Source: Planctomycetaceae bacterium
Lineage (GTDB): Bacteria; Planctomycetota; Planctomycetia; Pirellulales; Pirellulaceae
Assembly: GCA_018658605.1 (NCBI GenBank)
Contig: JABHUV010000120.1
Location: 1-5,946 of the forward strand
Length of the DNA: 5,946 nucleotides
Direction of reading: 5' to 3'
Each line of letters begins with the position of its first letter. Positions within the stretch are counted from its first letter, which is position 1. Positions 1 through 5,279 of the stretch are shown here, in pieces. The notes under the pieces were generated by a model. It did no database searches. It was not told the DNA's origin and worked only from the letters and a program-made list of their open reading frames with translations. The position numbers were made by a program, and so were the translations under genes.

Positions 1-2
1 AG

Positions 3-650
3 AGAGTAGTTAAAACAGTTAAATGGGGGGGGGCTGACGTTGATAAGGTATTGCTGGCGGGGGGAGCCAGTGCTATGCCGATGGTTAAGCGTATCGTTAG
101 GGACTATTTTCCTGAAGTTGAAGTCGTATTATTGCCCAATAATTCTGTTGCGAAGGGAGCAGCGATTTATGCAGATTTACGGCAGTCGATGTCCGTCGGT
201 GAGACACCTAGGGTTAAAGTGGAAGCGGTGACAGCGCGAGCATTGGGGATGCTTGGAACTAACGTCAATACTGGGGAAAAGGTCAACGCGGTTGTACTAC
301 CCAAAGATACGAGGCGGCCGGTTAAGATTAGAAGAGTTCTAAAGACGCATCAAGATAACCAGCAGAACTTGTTGGTACAGTTAATCGAAGGCGAGAGTGC
401 CAATCCAGATGAGTGTATCGATTTAGGCAAATGTGTCGTTGATAACTTACCGCCGAAATTACCGGCGAAAACACCGATCAGCCTTGTTTTTTATTACGAT
501 GTTAATGGGCGATTATCCGTTGAGGCGCAAATTGGTGATTCGGATGTGAGTATTCCCGTGCCAATCGTAAGGGCAGAGAATTTGGAAAATGTCGACCTCT
601 TCCGCTGGCGAGAATGGGTTGAGACGGTGATGTTGTGTAGTGGAATGTAA
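3..650 (+). CDS. Hsp70-family (DnaK-like) chaperone, 3' part only
   Basis: This is the C-terminal part of an ATP-dependent Hsp70-family chaperone. The frame is open to the left edge, so the real start lies outside; the other two plus-strand frames hit stops at 7-9 and 11-13. The fragment has 215 complete codons. It begins in the last part of the ATPase domain (VLLAGGASAMP at about nt 48-80, then a GAAIYADL helix near nt 156-179) and continues into the beta-sandwich substrate-binding domain. That domain is marked by VTARALGMLG near nt 228, LVQLIEGES near nt 372, LGKCVVDNLPP near nt 423 and NGRLSVEAQ near nt 504. The helical lid of DnaK is missing: only about 30 residues follow the beta-domain, ending in FRWREWVE. 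This short tail resembles Hsp70-family proteins I associate with Planctomycetes. The nucleotide-contact loop departs from the usual GGSTRMP. A lidless variant paralogue is more likely than the main DnaK. The stop codon TAA is at 648-650. Confidence 0.88.
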   Translation, partial: RVVKTVKWGGADVDKVLLAGGASAMPMVKRIVRDYFPEVEVVLLPNNSVAKGAAIYADLRQSMSVGETPRVKVEAVTARALGMLGTNVNTGEKVNAVVLPKDTRRPVKIRRVLKTHQDNQQNLLVQLIEGESANPDECIDLGKCVVDNLPPKLPAKTPISLVFYYDVNGRLSVEAQIGDSDVSIPVPIVRAENLENVDLFRWREWVETVMLCSGM

Positions 651-664
651 TGTTCAAGTTTAAG

Positions 665-694
665 TTGACAGAACAGGGACACGTATTCTATTAT
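665..694 (+). promoter_or_regulatory. Candidate sigma-70-type promoter upstream of murB
   Basis: A perfect -35 box TTGACA (665-670) is followed after 18 bases by TATTAT (689-694), which matches the TATAAT -10 consensus at five of six positions. It sits just after the Hsp70 stop codon and would start transcription near 701. That would give murB a leader of about 70 bases and make murB-ftsQ a unit separate from the Hsp70 gene. This is a sequence match only; planctomycete promoter rules may differ. Confidence 0.42.
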
Positions 695-772
695 TTGGCT
701 AAACGTATGGTTAAAGATGTATTTGTTTTTGTCGAGTGATCGTCTCGTTGTTTTAGGATTGATTGTATTAAC

Positions 773-1651
773 ATGGTAGATTTTAGTGGATTTGAGCACA
801 TTGTAAGATCGGATGAATCGCTTAACGCGTTCACAGGTTTGCGATTCGGCGGTATTTGTGAATATTTTTCGGAACCCACCTCACAGGCTGAGTTGACGGA
901 ATTGGTCAAAGTTTGCAACTCGCAGGATGTTCCTATTCGCGTTCTAGGTGGTGGCACGAATTTGATCGTTTGTTCAGATATTGTACCTGGCATGGTTATT
1001 CACTTGTCGGCAGCATCCTTTTGTAATATCCAAGTAATTGACAATAAGTTAAAGGCCGGTGGGGGCGCTGCTTTGGTGCAATTGGTTTCGACCGCAGCCC
1101 GCGAGGGGCTTGAGGGTTTGGAACAGTTGGCGGGTATTCCCGGTACGGTTGGGGGCGCGGTTCGCACAAATGCTGGTACGAATAGTGGTGATATTGGACA
1201 GCGTACGAAAACTGTAACGGTGTTGACTCGCGGAGGGGGTTTGGAGGTTCGCAATAGAGATGATTTGCGATTCTCATATCGAAAATCATCGCTCAATGAT
1301 CTGGTCGTACTCGAGGCAGAGTTCGAATTGGAACGCGCCGACGCCAACGAAATTACACGAAAGATGCAGACGTTGTGGATTGTAAATAAAGGTCAACAAC
1401 CGCAGGGACGCGAGCGTAGTTTATGTATGTTTCAAGACCATGGTGGTATTAAGGCGGCAAGTTTGATTGAACAAGCGGGCTTAAAGGGTTTCAAACAAGG
1501 TGGGGTTACCGTTAGCGACTCCCACGCGAATTATATGATTGTCGAGGAAGGCGCAACCTGTGCCGATGCCGTGGCAGTTTTGACGCATATACAAACGGAA
1601 GTCGATTCACTGTTGGGCGTGTCTATTCAAAAACAAATTGAAGTTTGGTAA
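773..1651 (+). CDS. murB: UDP-N-acetylenolpyruvoylglucosamine reductase (MurB)
   Basis: MurB is a cytoplasmic FAD enzyme that uses NADPH to reduce UDP-GlcNAc-enolpyruvate to UDP-MurNAc, the second committed step of peptidoglycan synthesis. The 292 residues fit the compact type II family. Visible marks are the N-terminal FTGLRFGG block (20-27), the FAD-binding LGGGTNLIV loop (58-66), GIPGTVGGAVRTNAG (121-135) and FSYRKSS (167-173), whose Arg170 matches the conserved active-site arginine. The C-terminal domain shows LIEQAGLKG (231-239), a SHAN-type block (250-253), and Glu290 at the place of the conserved C-terminal active-site glutamate. The proton-donor position, Ser229 in E. coli, is Cys218 here; cysteine is known there in a subset of MurB proteins. 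The surrounding loop is unusual: LCMFQDH in place of the common GSxFKNP/GCxFKNP. An AGGA at 755-758 lies 14 bases before the ATG, rather far for a ribosome binding site. ftsQ follows after 50 bases, as in dcw-type clusters. Confidence 0.94.
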   Translation: MVDFSGFEHIVRSDESLNAFTGLRFGGICEYFSEPTSQAELTELVKVCNSQDVPIRVLGGGTNLIVCSDIVPGMVIHLSAASFCNIQVIDNKLKAGGGAALVQLVSTAAREGLEGLEQLAGIPGTVGGAVRTNAGTNSGDIGQRTKTVTVLTRGGGLEVRNRDDLRFSYRKSSLNDLVVLEAEFELERADANEITRKMQTLWIVNKGQQPQGRERSLCMFQDHGGIKAASLIEQAGLKGFKQGGVTVSDSHANYMIVEEGATCADAVAVLTHIQTEVDSLLGVSIQKQIEVW

Positions 1652-1701
1652 ATAGATTTAGGGCTTAACTTTAATCGCAAACAAACGAATAGGTTTAACG
1701 G

Positions 1702-2589
1702 ATGGCATCACAGTATCTAAAGGGATTGCGCAGGTATCATTTGGGATGGTCAATTCCCGTGGTCCTTTTTGGCGTTGTTGTTGTGGCTGTGTTGCTAGGT
1801 CTGTGGAGCATTGGACAATCTCGACTACGCCATGATGATAAATTCGAACTCCGGGCCGATGACATCCACTTAATTCCTCTGCAGCCGAGTTGGATTAGGG
1901 AAGATGTTCTGCAAAGCGTCGTCAAACAGCACAATTTAGAAGAGTTGTTTTTGGATGATGATAACCTAACTAAACAGATAGCGGATGCATTCACACTACA
2001 TTCATGGATTTTGGGCGTTGAGTTAGTTGAAAAGAGCCCCACTGGTGTTCAGGTGCGGGTTAACTATCGGAAGCCTGTTGCGATGGTCGAGGTGAAATTT
2101 AACGAGCGTCCACACGTATTGCCAATTGATGCTATGGGTACGGTCTTACCTCCTAGTGACTTTAATCGAGATGACATATCAAACTACCTACGGATAGCTT
2201 CGGATCACTTACGTCCTAGTGGTAATGTGGGCGACCCGTGGGGAGATGACAAAGTGGCGGGTGCTGCTAAGTTAGCGGGTTTATTCGATGGCGTCGCGTG
2301 GAAGGAAATGGGGCTATATCGAATAGAGGTAACATTGAACCCTCGGGATTCAAAGGTAGTGTATTACCTCGTCCTGAAGGAGTATCCGGAAATACGAATT
2401 TTGTGGGGTAGCGAGCCTGGGCAGGAAACAGTTGACGAGCAAATAGCGCCGGAAAAGCTAGCAGAACTAAAGGCATTCTACCGCGCAAATAAGACCTTGC
2501 AGATTAGCAGCGAGCCGACGGAGATAGACTTGCGAAGTCGTGAAGGTGTTAAAGTGATACCCCTCAAAAAAGATGAAGAGGGCTTATGA
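1702..2589 (+). CDS. ftsQ: FtsQ-like cell division protein (membrane-anchored POTRA protein)
   Basis: This 295-residue protein has FtsQ/DivIB architecture. A short basic cytoplasmic N-terminus (KGLRR) is followed by one transmembrane helix at about residues 16-37 (IPVVLFGVVVVAVLLGL) and then a large extracytoplasmic part. A POTRA domain spans roughly 48-131, with ILGVELVEKSPTGVQVRV and the RKPVAMVEV segment matching the end of the FtsQ POTRA ('ER.P.A'). Next comes LPIDAMGTVLP (140-150), the FtsQ 'D..G' motif opening the beta-domain. The protein closes with IDLRSREGVKV, like the FtsQ 'DLR...G' ending. In other bacteria FtsQ links FtsB/FtsL to the divisome, and the murB neighbour supports the call. 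A weak AGG at 1691-1693 lies eight bases before the ATG. No ddl, ftsA or ftsZ follows: the next gene is convergent after 21 bases, so the cluster ends here. Overall identity to known FtsQ is low by eye, so the family call rests on architecture and context. Confidence 0.78.
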   Translation: MASQYLKGLRRYHLGWSIPVVLFGVVVVAVLLGLWSIGQSRLRHDDKFELRADDIHLIPLQPSWIREDVLQSVVKQHNLEELFLDDDNLTKQIADAFTLHSWILGVELVEKSPTGVQVRVNYRKPVAMVEVKFNERPHVLPIDAMGTVLPPSDFNRDDISNYLRIASDHLRPSGNVGDPWGDDKVAGAAKLAGLFDGVAWKEMGLYRIEVTLNPRDSKVVYYLVLKEYPEIRILWGSEPGQETVDEQIAPEKLAELKAFYRANKTLQISSEPTEIDLRSREGVKVIPLKKDEEGL

Positions 2590-2610
2590 TTCGGAATCGA
2601 TGTTCAACGT

Positions 2611-3810
2611 CTAGCTAGAACATTCGTTTTGATAGATTTCATTCGCAGCATGGTATGCGGCACCTGATTCGCTAATAAGGTGGTTTTCCACAAAAAGAGT
2701 TTCAATTGCCTCGAGTAACCCTAGTACATTCTCGGGTCTCGCGGAATGCCCCATTATACCGATTCGCCAGACTTTACCCTTGAGCTCGCCCAGACCGCCG
2801 CCGATTTCGATATTATACCGTTGCAGTAGGGCGGAACGCATATGGGCATCGTCGACCGCGTTGGGAAGATTGACGGCGTTAAGCATTGGTAGTTGATGTT
2901 GGGGATCGGCCGCGTATGTAAAACCGATAGTTTCTAGGCCTATCTTCAATGCCTCATGATTCAATAAATGCCGTGCGAAGCACGCGTCGAGGCCTTCGTC
3001 ATGTAGGATCCGTAATGCTTCATAAAGCGCGTATGTCATGTTGATAGGTGCGGTATGATGGTAAGCGCGATTCTCGCCCCAATAATTGGCTAACATCGAA
3101 ATATCAAGGTACCAACTTGAAACCTTAGTCGTGCGCTGCTCGACAGCCGCGACAGCCGCAGGACTGAATGAAATTGGGGCGAGGCCTGGGGGACAACTCA
3201 GGCATTTTTGAGTACCGGAATAGATGACGTCAATTCCCCAGCGGTCAACATCGATGTTCATTCCGCCCATGGAGGTGACGGCGTCCACGATGAGTAATCC
3301 TCCGCCATTGTGGACAATTTCGGCAATTTCAGAAATCGGCTGCGAGGCACCTGTTGAGGTTTCTGCCATAACAATACCAACAACTTTCGGCGTATGTTTT
3401 GCAATCGCGTCCTTTAGCTCAGAAGTGGTAAAAACCTGTCCCCACGGTTTTGTGATCGTGTTGACTTCTGCTCCCGCCCGCATTGCGACGTCAGCCATGC
3501 GGCTCCCAAACACGCCGTTGACACATACAAGGACGGAATCGCCCTTCTCGACGAGGTTGACCACCGCTGTTTCCATGCCCGCCGAACCCGTTCCACTTAC
3601 CGCAAACGTCAACGGATTGTCCGTCCGGAAAACTCGCCGCAACATTGATTGGAGACCGTCCATTGCTTGGAGATAGAATGGGTCAAGATGCCCCACTGTG
3701 GGTTGGGCGAGCGCGGTTAATACATCTTGCGGGACATCACTCGGCCCGGGACCCATCAGGATGCGGCGAGGGGGATGAAGTTGTGAGTTTGAAGTGGCGG
3801 TGTTGTTCAT
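2611..3810 (-). CDS. Class V PLP aminotransferase, alanine/serine-glyoxylate type
   Basis: This is a 399-residue fold-type I, class V aminotransferase of the alanine-glyoxylate / serine-pyruvate family. These cytoplasmic enzymes move an amino group from alanine or serine to glyoxylate or pyruvate. The N-terminus has GPGPSDV (20-26), close to the family's PGPS motif, then PTVGHLDP (37-44). The PLP phosphate site is [10 protein letters not shown] (72-81). Asp176 in [12 protein letters not shown] should pair with the pyridine nitrogen, and Lys202 in [16 protein letters not shown] is the Schiff-base lysine. YHHTAPIN (250-257) and Arg349 in VWRIGIMGH match the substrate-carboxylate region. Length is normal and all key residues are present, so it should be active. 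The exact amino donor cannot be read from sequence; related class V enzymes include ureidoglycine-glyoxylate aminotransferase. No clear Shine-Dalgarno precedes the ATG (3808-3810). It lies 92 bases downstream of the isochorismatase-family gene on the same strand, and its 3' end converges on ftsQ. Confidence 0.9.
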   Translation of the reverse strand: MNNTATSNSQLHPPRRILMGPGPSDVPQDVLTALAQPTVGHLDPFYLQAMDGLQSMLRRVFRTDNPLTFAVSGTGSAGMETAVVNLVEKGDSVLVCVNGVFGSRMADVAMRAGAEVNTITKPWGQVFTTSELKDAIAKHTPKVVGIVMAETSTGASQPISEIAEIVHNGGGLLIVDAVTSMGGMNIDVDRWGIDVIYSGTQKCLSCPPGLAPISFSPAAVAAVEQRTTKVSSWYLDISMLANYWGENRAYHHTAPINMTYALYEALRILHDEGLDACFARHLLNHEALKIGLETIGFTYAADPQHQLPMLNAVNLPNAVDDAHMRSALLQRYNIEIGGGLGELKGKVWRIGIMGHSARPENVLGLLEAIETLFVENHLISESGAAYHAANEIYQNECSS

Positions 3811-3833
3811 GGGAATACTAACTGCTCATAGGT

Positions 3834-3858
3834 TAAAAAAACATTATCAATAAATGTT
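3834..3858 (-). terminator. Possible weak intrinsic terminator after the isochorismatase-family gene
   Basis: Read on the minus strand, AACATT and AATGTT form a 6-bp inverted repeat around a 7-base loop (plus-strand arms 3840-3845 and 3853-3858) and run directly into a seven-base T tract. Position and orientation fit a terminator or partial attenuator between the two minus-strand genes. The stem is AT-rich and therefore weak. A competing pairing, ATCAA (3846-3850) with TTGAT (3857-3861), overlaps it. Confidence 0.28.
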
Positions 3859-3902
3859 GATCGAAAACGGATTAATCACGAAGCTCGGGGTTGTACGGGG
3901 GG

Positions 3903-4481
3903 CTAGTTAATGGGATATGTTTGTTTGGCCAAAACGCTGATTTGTTTGAAGCAGGGATCCATAGCAGATTCACACCACTCGAACATTGCGGACTCACAGG
4001 TTGTTACGGTGGTGCCTGCGTCGCGCATACGGTCGATGGATATTTTCGCGTCTAATTCTAGCCGCCCACTGACCGCATCGATCGGAAGATAAATTTCAAA
4101 ACCATAGGACAATAGGTCCATCACCGTTTGCTGGACACAGACATGCACTTCGATGCCGGTCACGACAATCGTAGTAATCCCAATATTTTTCCAGTTCTGG
4201 AAGAGGGTGTCGAGTTCGCGACAGCTAAAGGTTAGTTTTTCAAGTTCCGGATCGGAATACTTTAATAATTGCTTAACCGTCTTTCCTAATCCCTTAGAGT
4301 ATTGCTGAGTTGCTGCAACGGGCATTTCAAAGAGGGAAGCCGCTTGAGCGAGTCGGTCGATGTTCCAAACCATCCGATCAAACTCAATTATAACGTGACG
4401 AAAAGCCTCCTGTACGTCGACGATTAACATTGCGGTGTTTTGTCGGTTCATAAGTCGTGGACTGGGTGGTAATACCGGCAT
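3903..4481 (-). CDS. Isochorismatase-family cysteine hydrolase (ISOC1/ISOC2-like)
   Basis: This 192-residue protein is a cytoplasmic isochorismatase-fold cysteine hydrolase, a group that cleaves amides or related bonds (nicotinamidase, N-carbamoylsarcosine amidase, isochorismatase). The catalytic triad is visible: Asp22 in MLIVDVQEAF, Lys82 in EKLTFSC, and the nucleophile Cys115 in TGIEVHVCVQQT. The TQQYSKGLGKTV segment (58-69), the DAVSGR stretch and the DAGTTVTTCES block near the C-terminus point to the ISOC1/ISOC2-like branch rather than to true nicotinamidases, which carry a recognisable metal-binding Asp-x-His. The substrate is unknown for most of this branch, so none is assigned. The start is uncertain: ATG at 4479-4481 gives a ten-residue Pro-rich extension, whereas Met11 (ATG at 4449-4451) starts just before the conserved core; neither has a clear ribosome binding site. 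It is upstream of the aminotransferase, possibly in one transcript, and divergent from hslV. Confidence 0.87.
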   Translation of the reverse strand: MPVLPPSPRLMNRQNTAMLIVDVQEAFRHVIIEFDRMVWNIDRLAQAASLFEMPVAATQQYSKGLGKTVKQLLKYSDPELEKLTFSCRELDTLFQNWKNIGITTIVVTGIEVHVCVQQTVMDLLSYGFEIYLPIDAVSGRLELDAKISIDRMRDAGTTVTTCESAMFEWCESAMDPCFKQISVLAKQTYPIN

Positions 4482-4718
4482 TATGTGTTCGTAATCTGTG
4501 TGGAGTGTGGCTTTATGCTCGTATAGTGTATGTCACTAGTTTACTACGAGATGAGTGGTTTTTCCTAGCCGGCTATTTACGACAATTTGTTATCGATGCA
4601 CAATAGTAACATAGAGGCACAGCGCAGTGGTGCGATCTATTGCCACAATCGCGACAATTTGGGTAAACAATATTTGCCGCTCAGAAATATCTAGTATCTA
4701 TTTGCACGGGGTTTACAA
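4482..4718. promoter_or_regulatory. Divergent intergenic region with dyads, isochorismatase-family gene / hslV
   Basis: These 237 bases should hold the promoters of both flanking genes, but I could not pick a convincing -35/-10 pair on either strand. Visible structure: a nested inverted repeat at 4518-4550 (CTCGTA with TACGAG, enclosing TAGTG-TATGT-CACTA); a perfect 10-base palindrome TAGCCGGCTA at 4566-4575; and the 10-mer CGACAATTTG at both 4580-4589 and 4652-4661. Such elements could be operators. No sigma-32-type heat-shock promoter was recognised before hslV. Confidence 0.35.
4518..4550. repeat. Nested inverted repeat (hairpin or operator)
   Basis: CTCGTA (4518-4523) pairs with TACGAG (4545-4550). 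Directly inside, TAGTG (4524-4528) pairs with CACTA (4534-4538) around the loop TATGT. The two stems stack on the left arm and leave a six-base bulge (4539-4544) on the right. It may be an operator dyad or a hairpin in the 5' leader of the minus-strand transcript. Confidence 0.4.
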
Positions 4719-5279
4719 ATGAGTGACAAACAGGAGACGTTTCACGCGACGACGATTCTTACGGTACGTCACGAGGGAGTAGTGGCTATGGGTGGCGACG
4801 GACAAGTCACCTTGGGCTCCGCTATCATGAAATCCGACGCCCGTAAAATCCGTCCGTTACTGGATGGCGCTGTGCTATGTGGTTTTGCGGGGTCCAGTGC
4901 TGATGCATTTGCCTTATTGGAGCGGTTTGAGGCCAAGTTGTTGGATCACCCTTCGAATATGCCTCGAGCTGCAACCGAATTGGCTAAAGATTGGCGAACG
5001 GATAGAGCGTTACGGCGGCTAGAGGCGATGTTGACGGTGGTGGACCACAATAGTACGTTGCTAGTAAGTGGAACTGGTGACGTGATAAGTCCAACCGATG
5101 GGATTGTGGCGATTGGCTCTGGAGGTAATTATGCGATGGCAGCGGCTAGGGCACTGTGCCAGCATTCAAACTTGACTGCTCCCGAGATTGTTAAAACCGC
5201 GCTAGGCATTGCTGCTGATATCGATATTTACACCAACCATAATATTGTCATACAAACTTTAGAATCGGCGACGAAATGA
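4719..5279 (+). CDS. hslV: ATP-dependent protease peptidase subunit HslV
   Basis: HslV is the proteasome-like threonine peptidase of the HslVU (ClpQY) protease. It forms a double hexamer in the cytoplasm, capped by the HslU unfoldase, and degrades misfolded and specific regulatory proteins. The sequence has 186 residues. E. coli HslV starts Met-Thr-Thr, but here ten residues ([10 protein letters not shown]) precede the double threonine, so Thr11 is the expected nucleophile after propeptide removal. Counting from Thr11 as residue 1, the other active-site residues fall exactly where expected: Asp17 (GGDGQVTLG), Lys33 (MKSDARK) and Ser124 (AIGSGGNY). Family blocks [26 protein letters not shown] and IYTNHN are intact. 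A GGGG at 4708-4711 is the only weak ribosome-binding hint. The TGA stop overlaps the hslU ATG (ATGA, 5276-5279), so the two subunits are probably translationally coupled. Confidence 0.97.
   Translation: MSDKQETFHATTILTVRHEGVVAMGGDGQVTLGSAIMKSDARKIRPLLDGAVLCGFAGSSADAFALLERFEAKLLDHPSNMPRAATELAKDWRTDRALRRLEAMLTVVDHNSTLLVSGTGDVISPTDGIVAIGSGGNYAMAAARALCQHSNLTAPEIVKTALGIAADIDIYTNHNIVIQTLESATK

Noticed and set aside
25..33. Frameshift in the Hsp70 gene at the poly-G run
   Set aside because: The reading frame that continues downstream is the only one open to the left edge, so the run as given keeps the frame.
733..747. CGAG...CTCG inverted repeat followed by TTGTTTT, as a terminator after the Hsp70 gene
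   Set aside because: The stem is only four base pairs and the T stretch is interrupted; it also lies downstream of the better promoter candidate for murB.
494..993. Two overlapping minus-strand ORFs of about 100 codons (494-799 and 691-993)
   Set aside because: They lie opposite the ends of the Hsp70 and murB genes and resemble no family; they look like shadows of the real coding strand.
2586..2618. Ten-codon ORF starting in an ATGA overlap with the ftsQ stop, possible remnant of a following division gene
   Set aside because: Far too short, no recognisable motif, and it overlaps the end of the convergent aminotransferase gene.
3224..3676. 150-codon ORF on the plus strand
   Set aside because: It lies wholly opposite the aminotransferase gene, whose PLP motifs are intact; the product has no recognisable features.
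4640..4702. hslV promoter candidates TTGCCA-TAAACA and TTGCCG-TCTATT
   Set aside because: The -10 matches are poor (three and four of six), and the second would leave a leader of only about ten bases; not distinguishable from chance.
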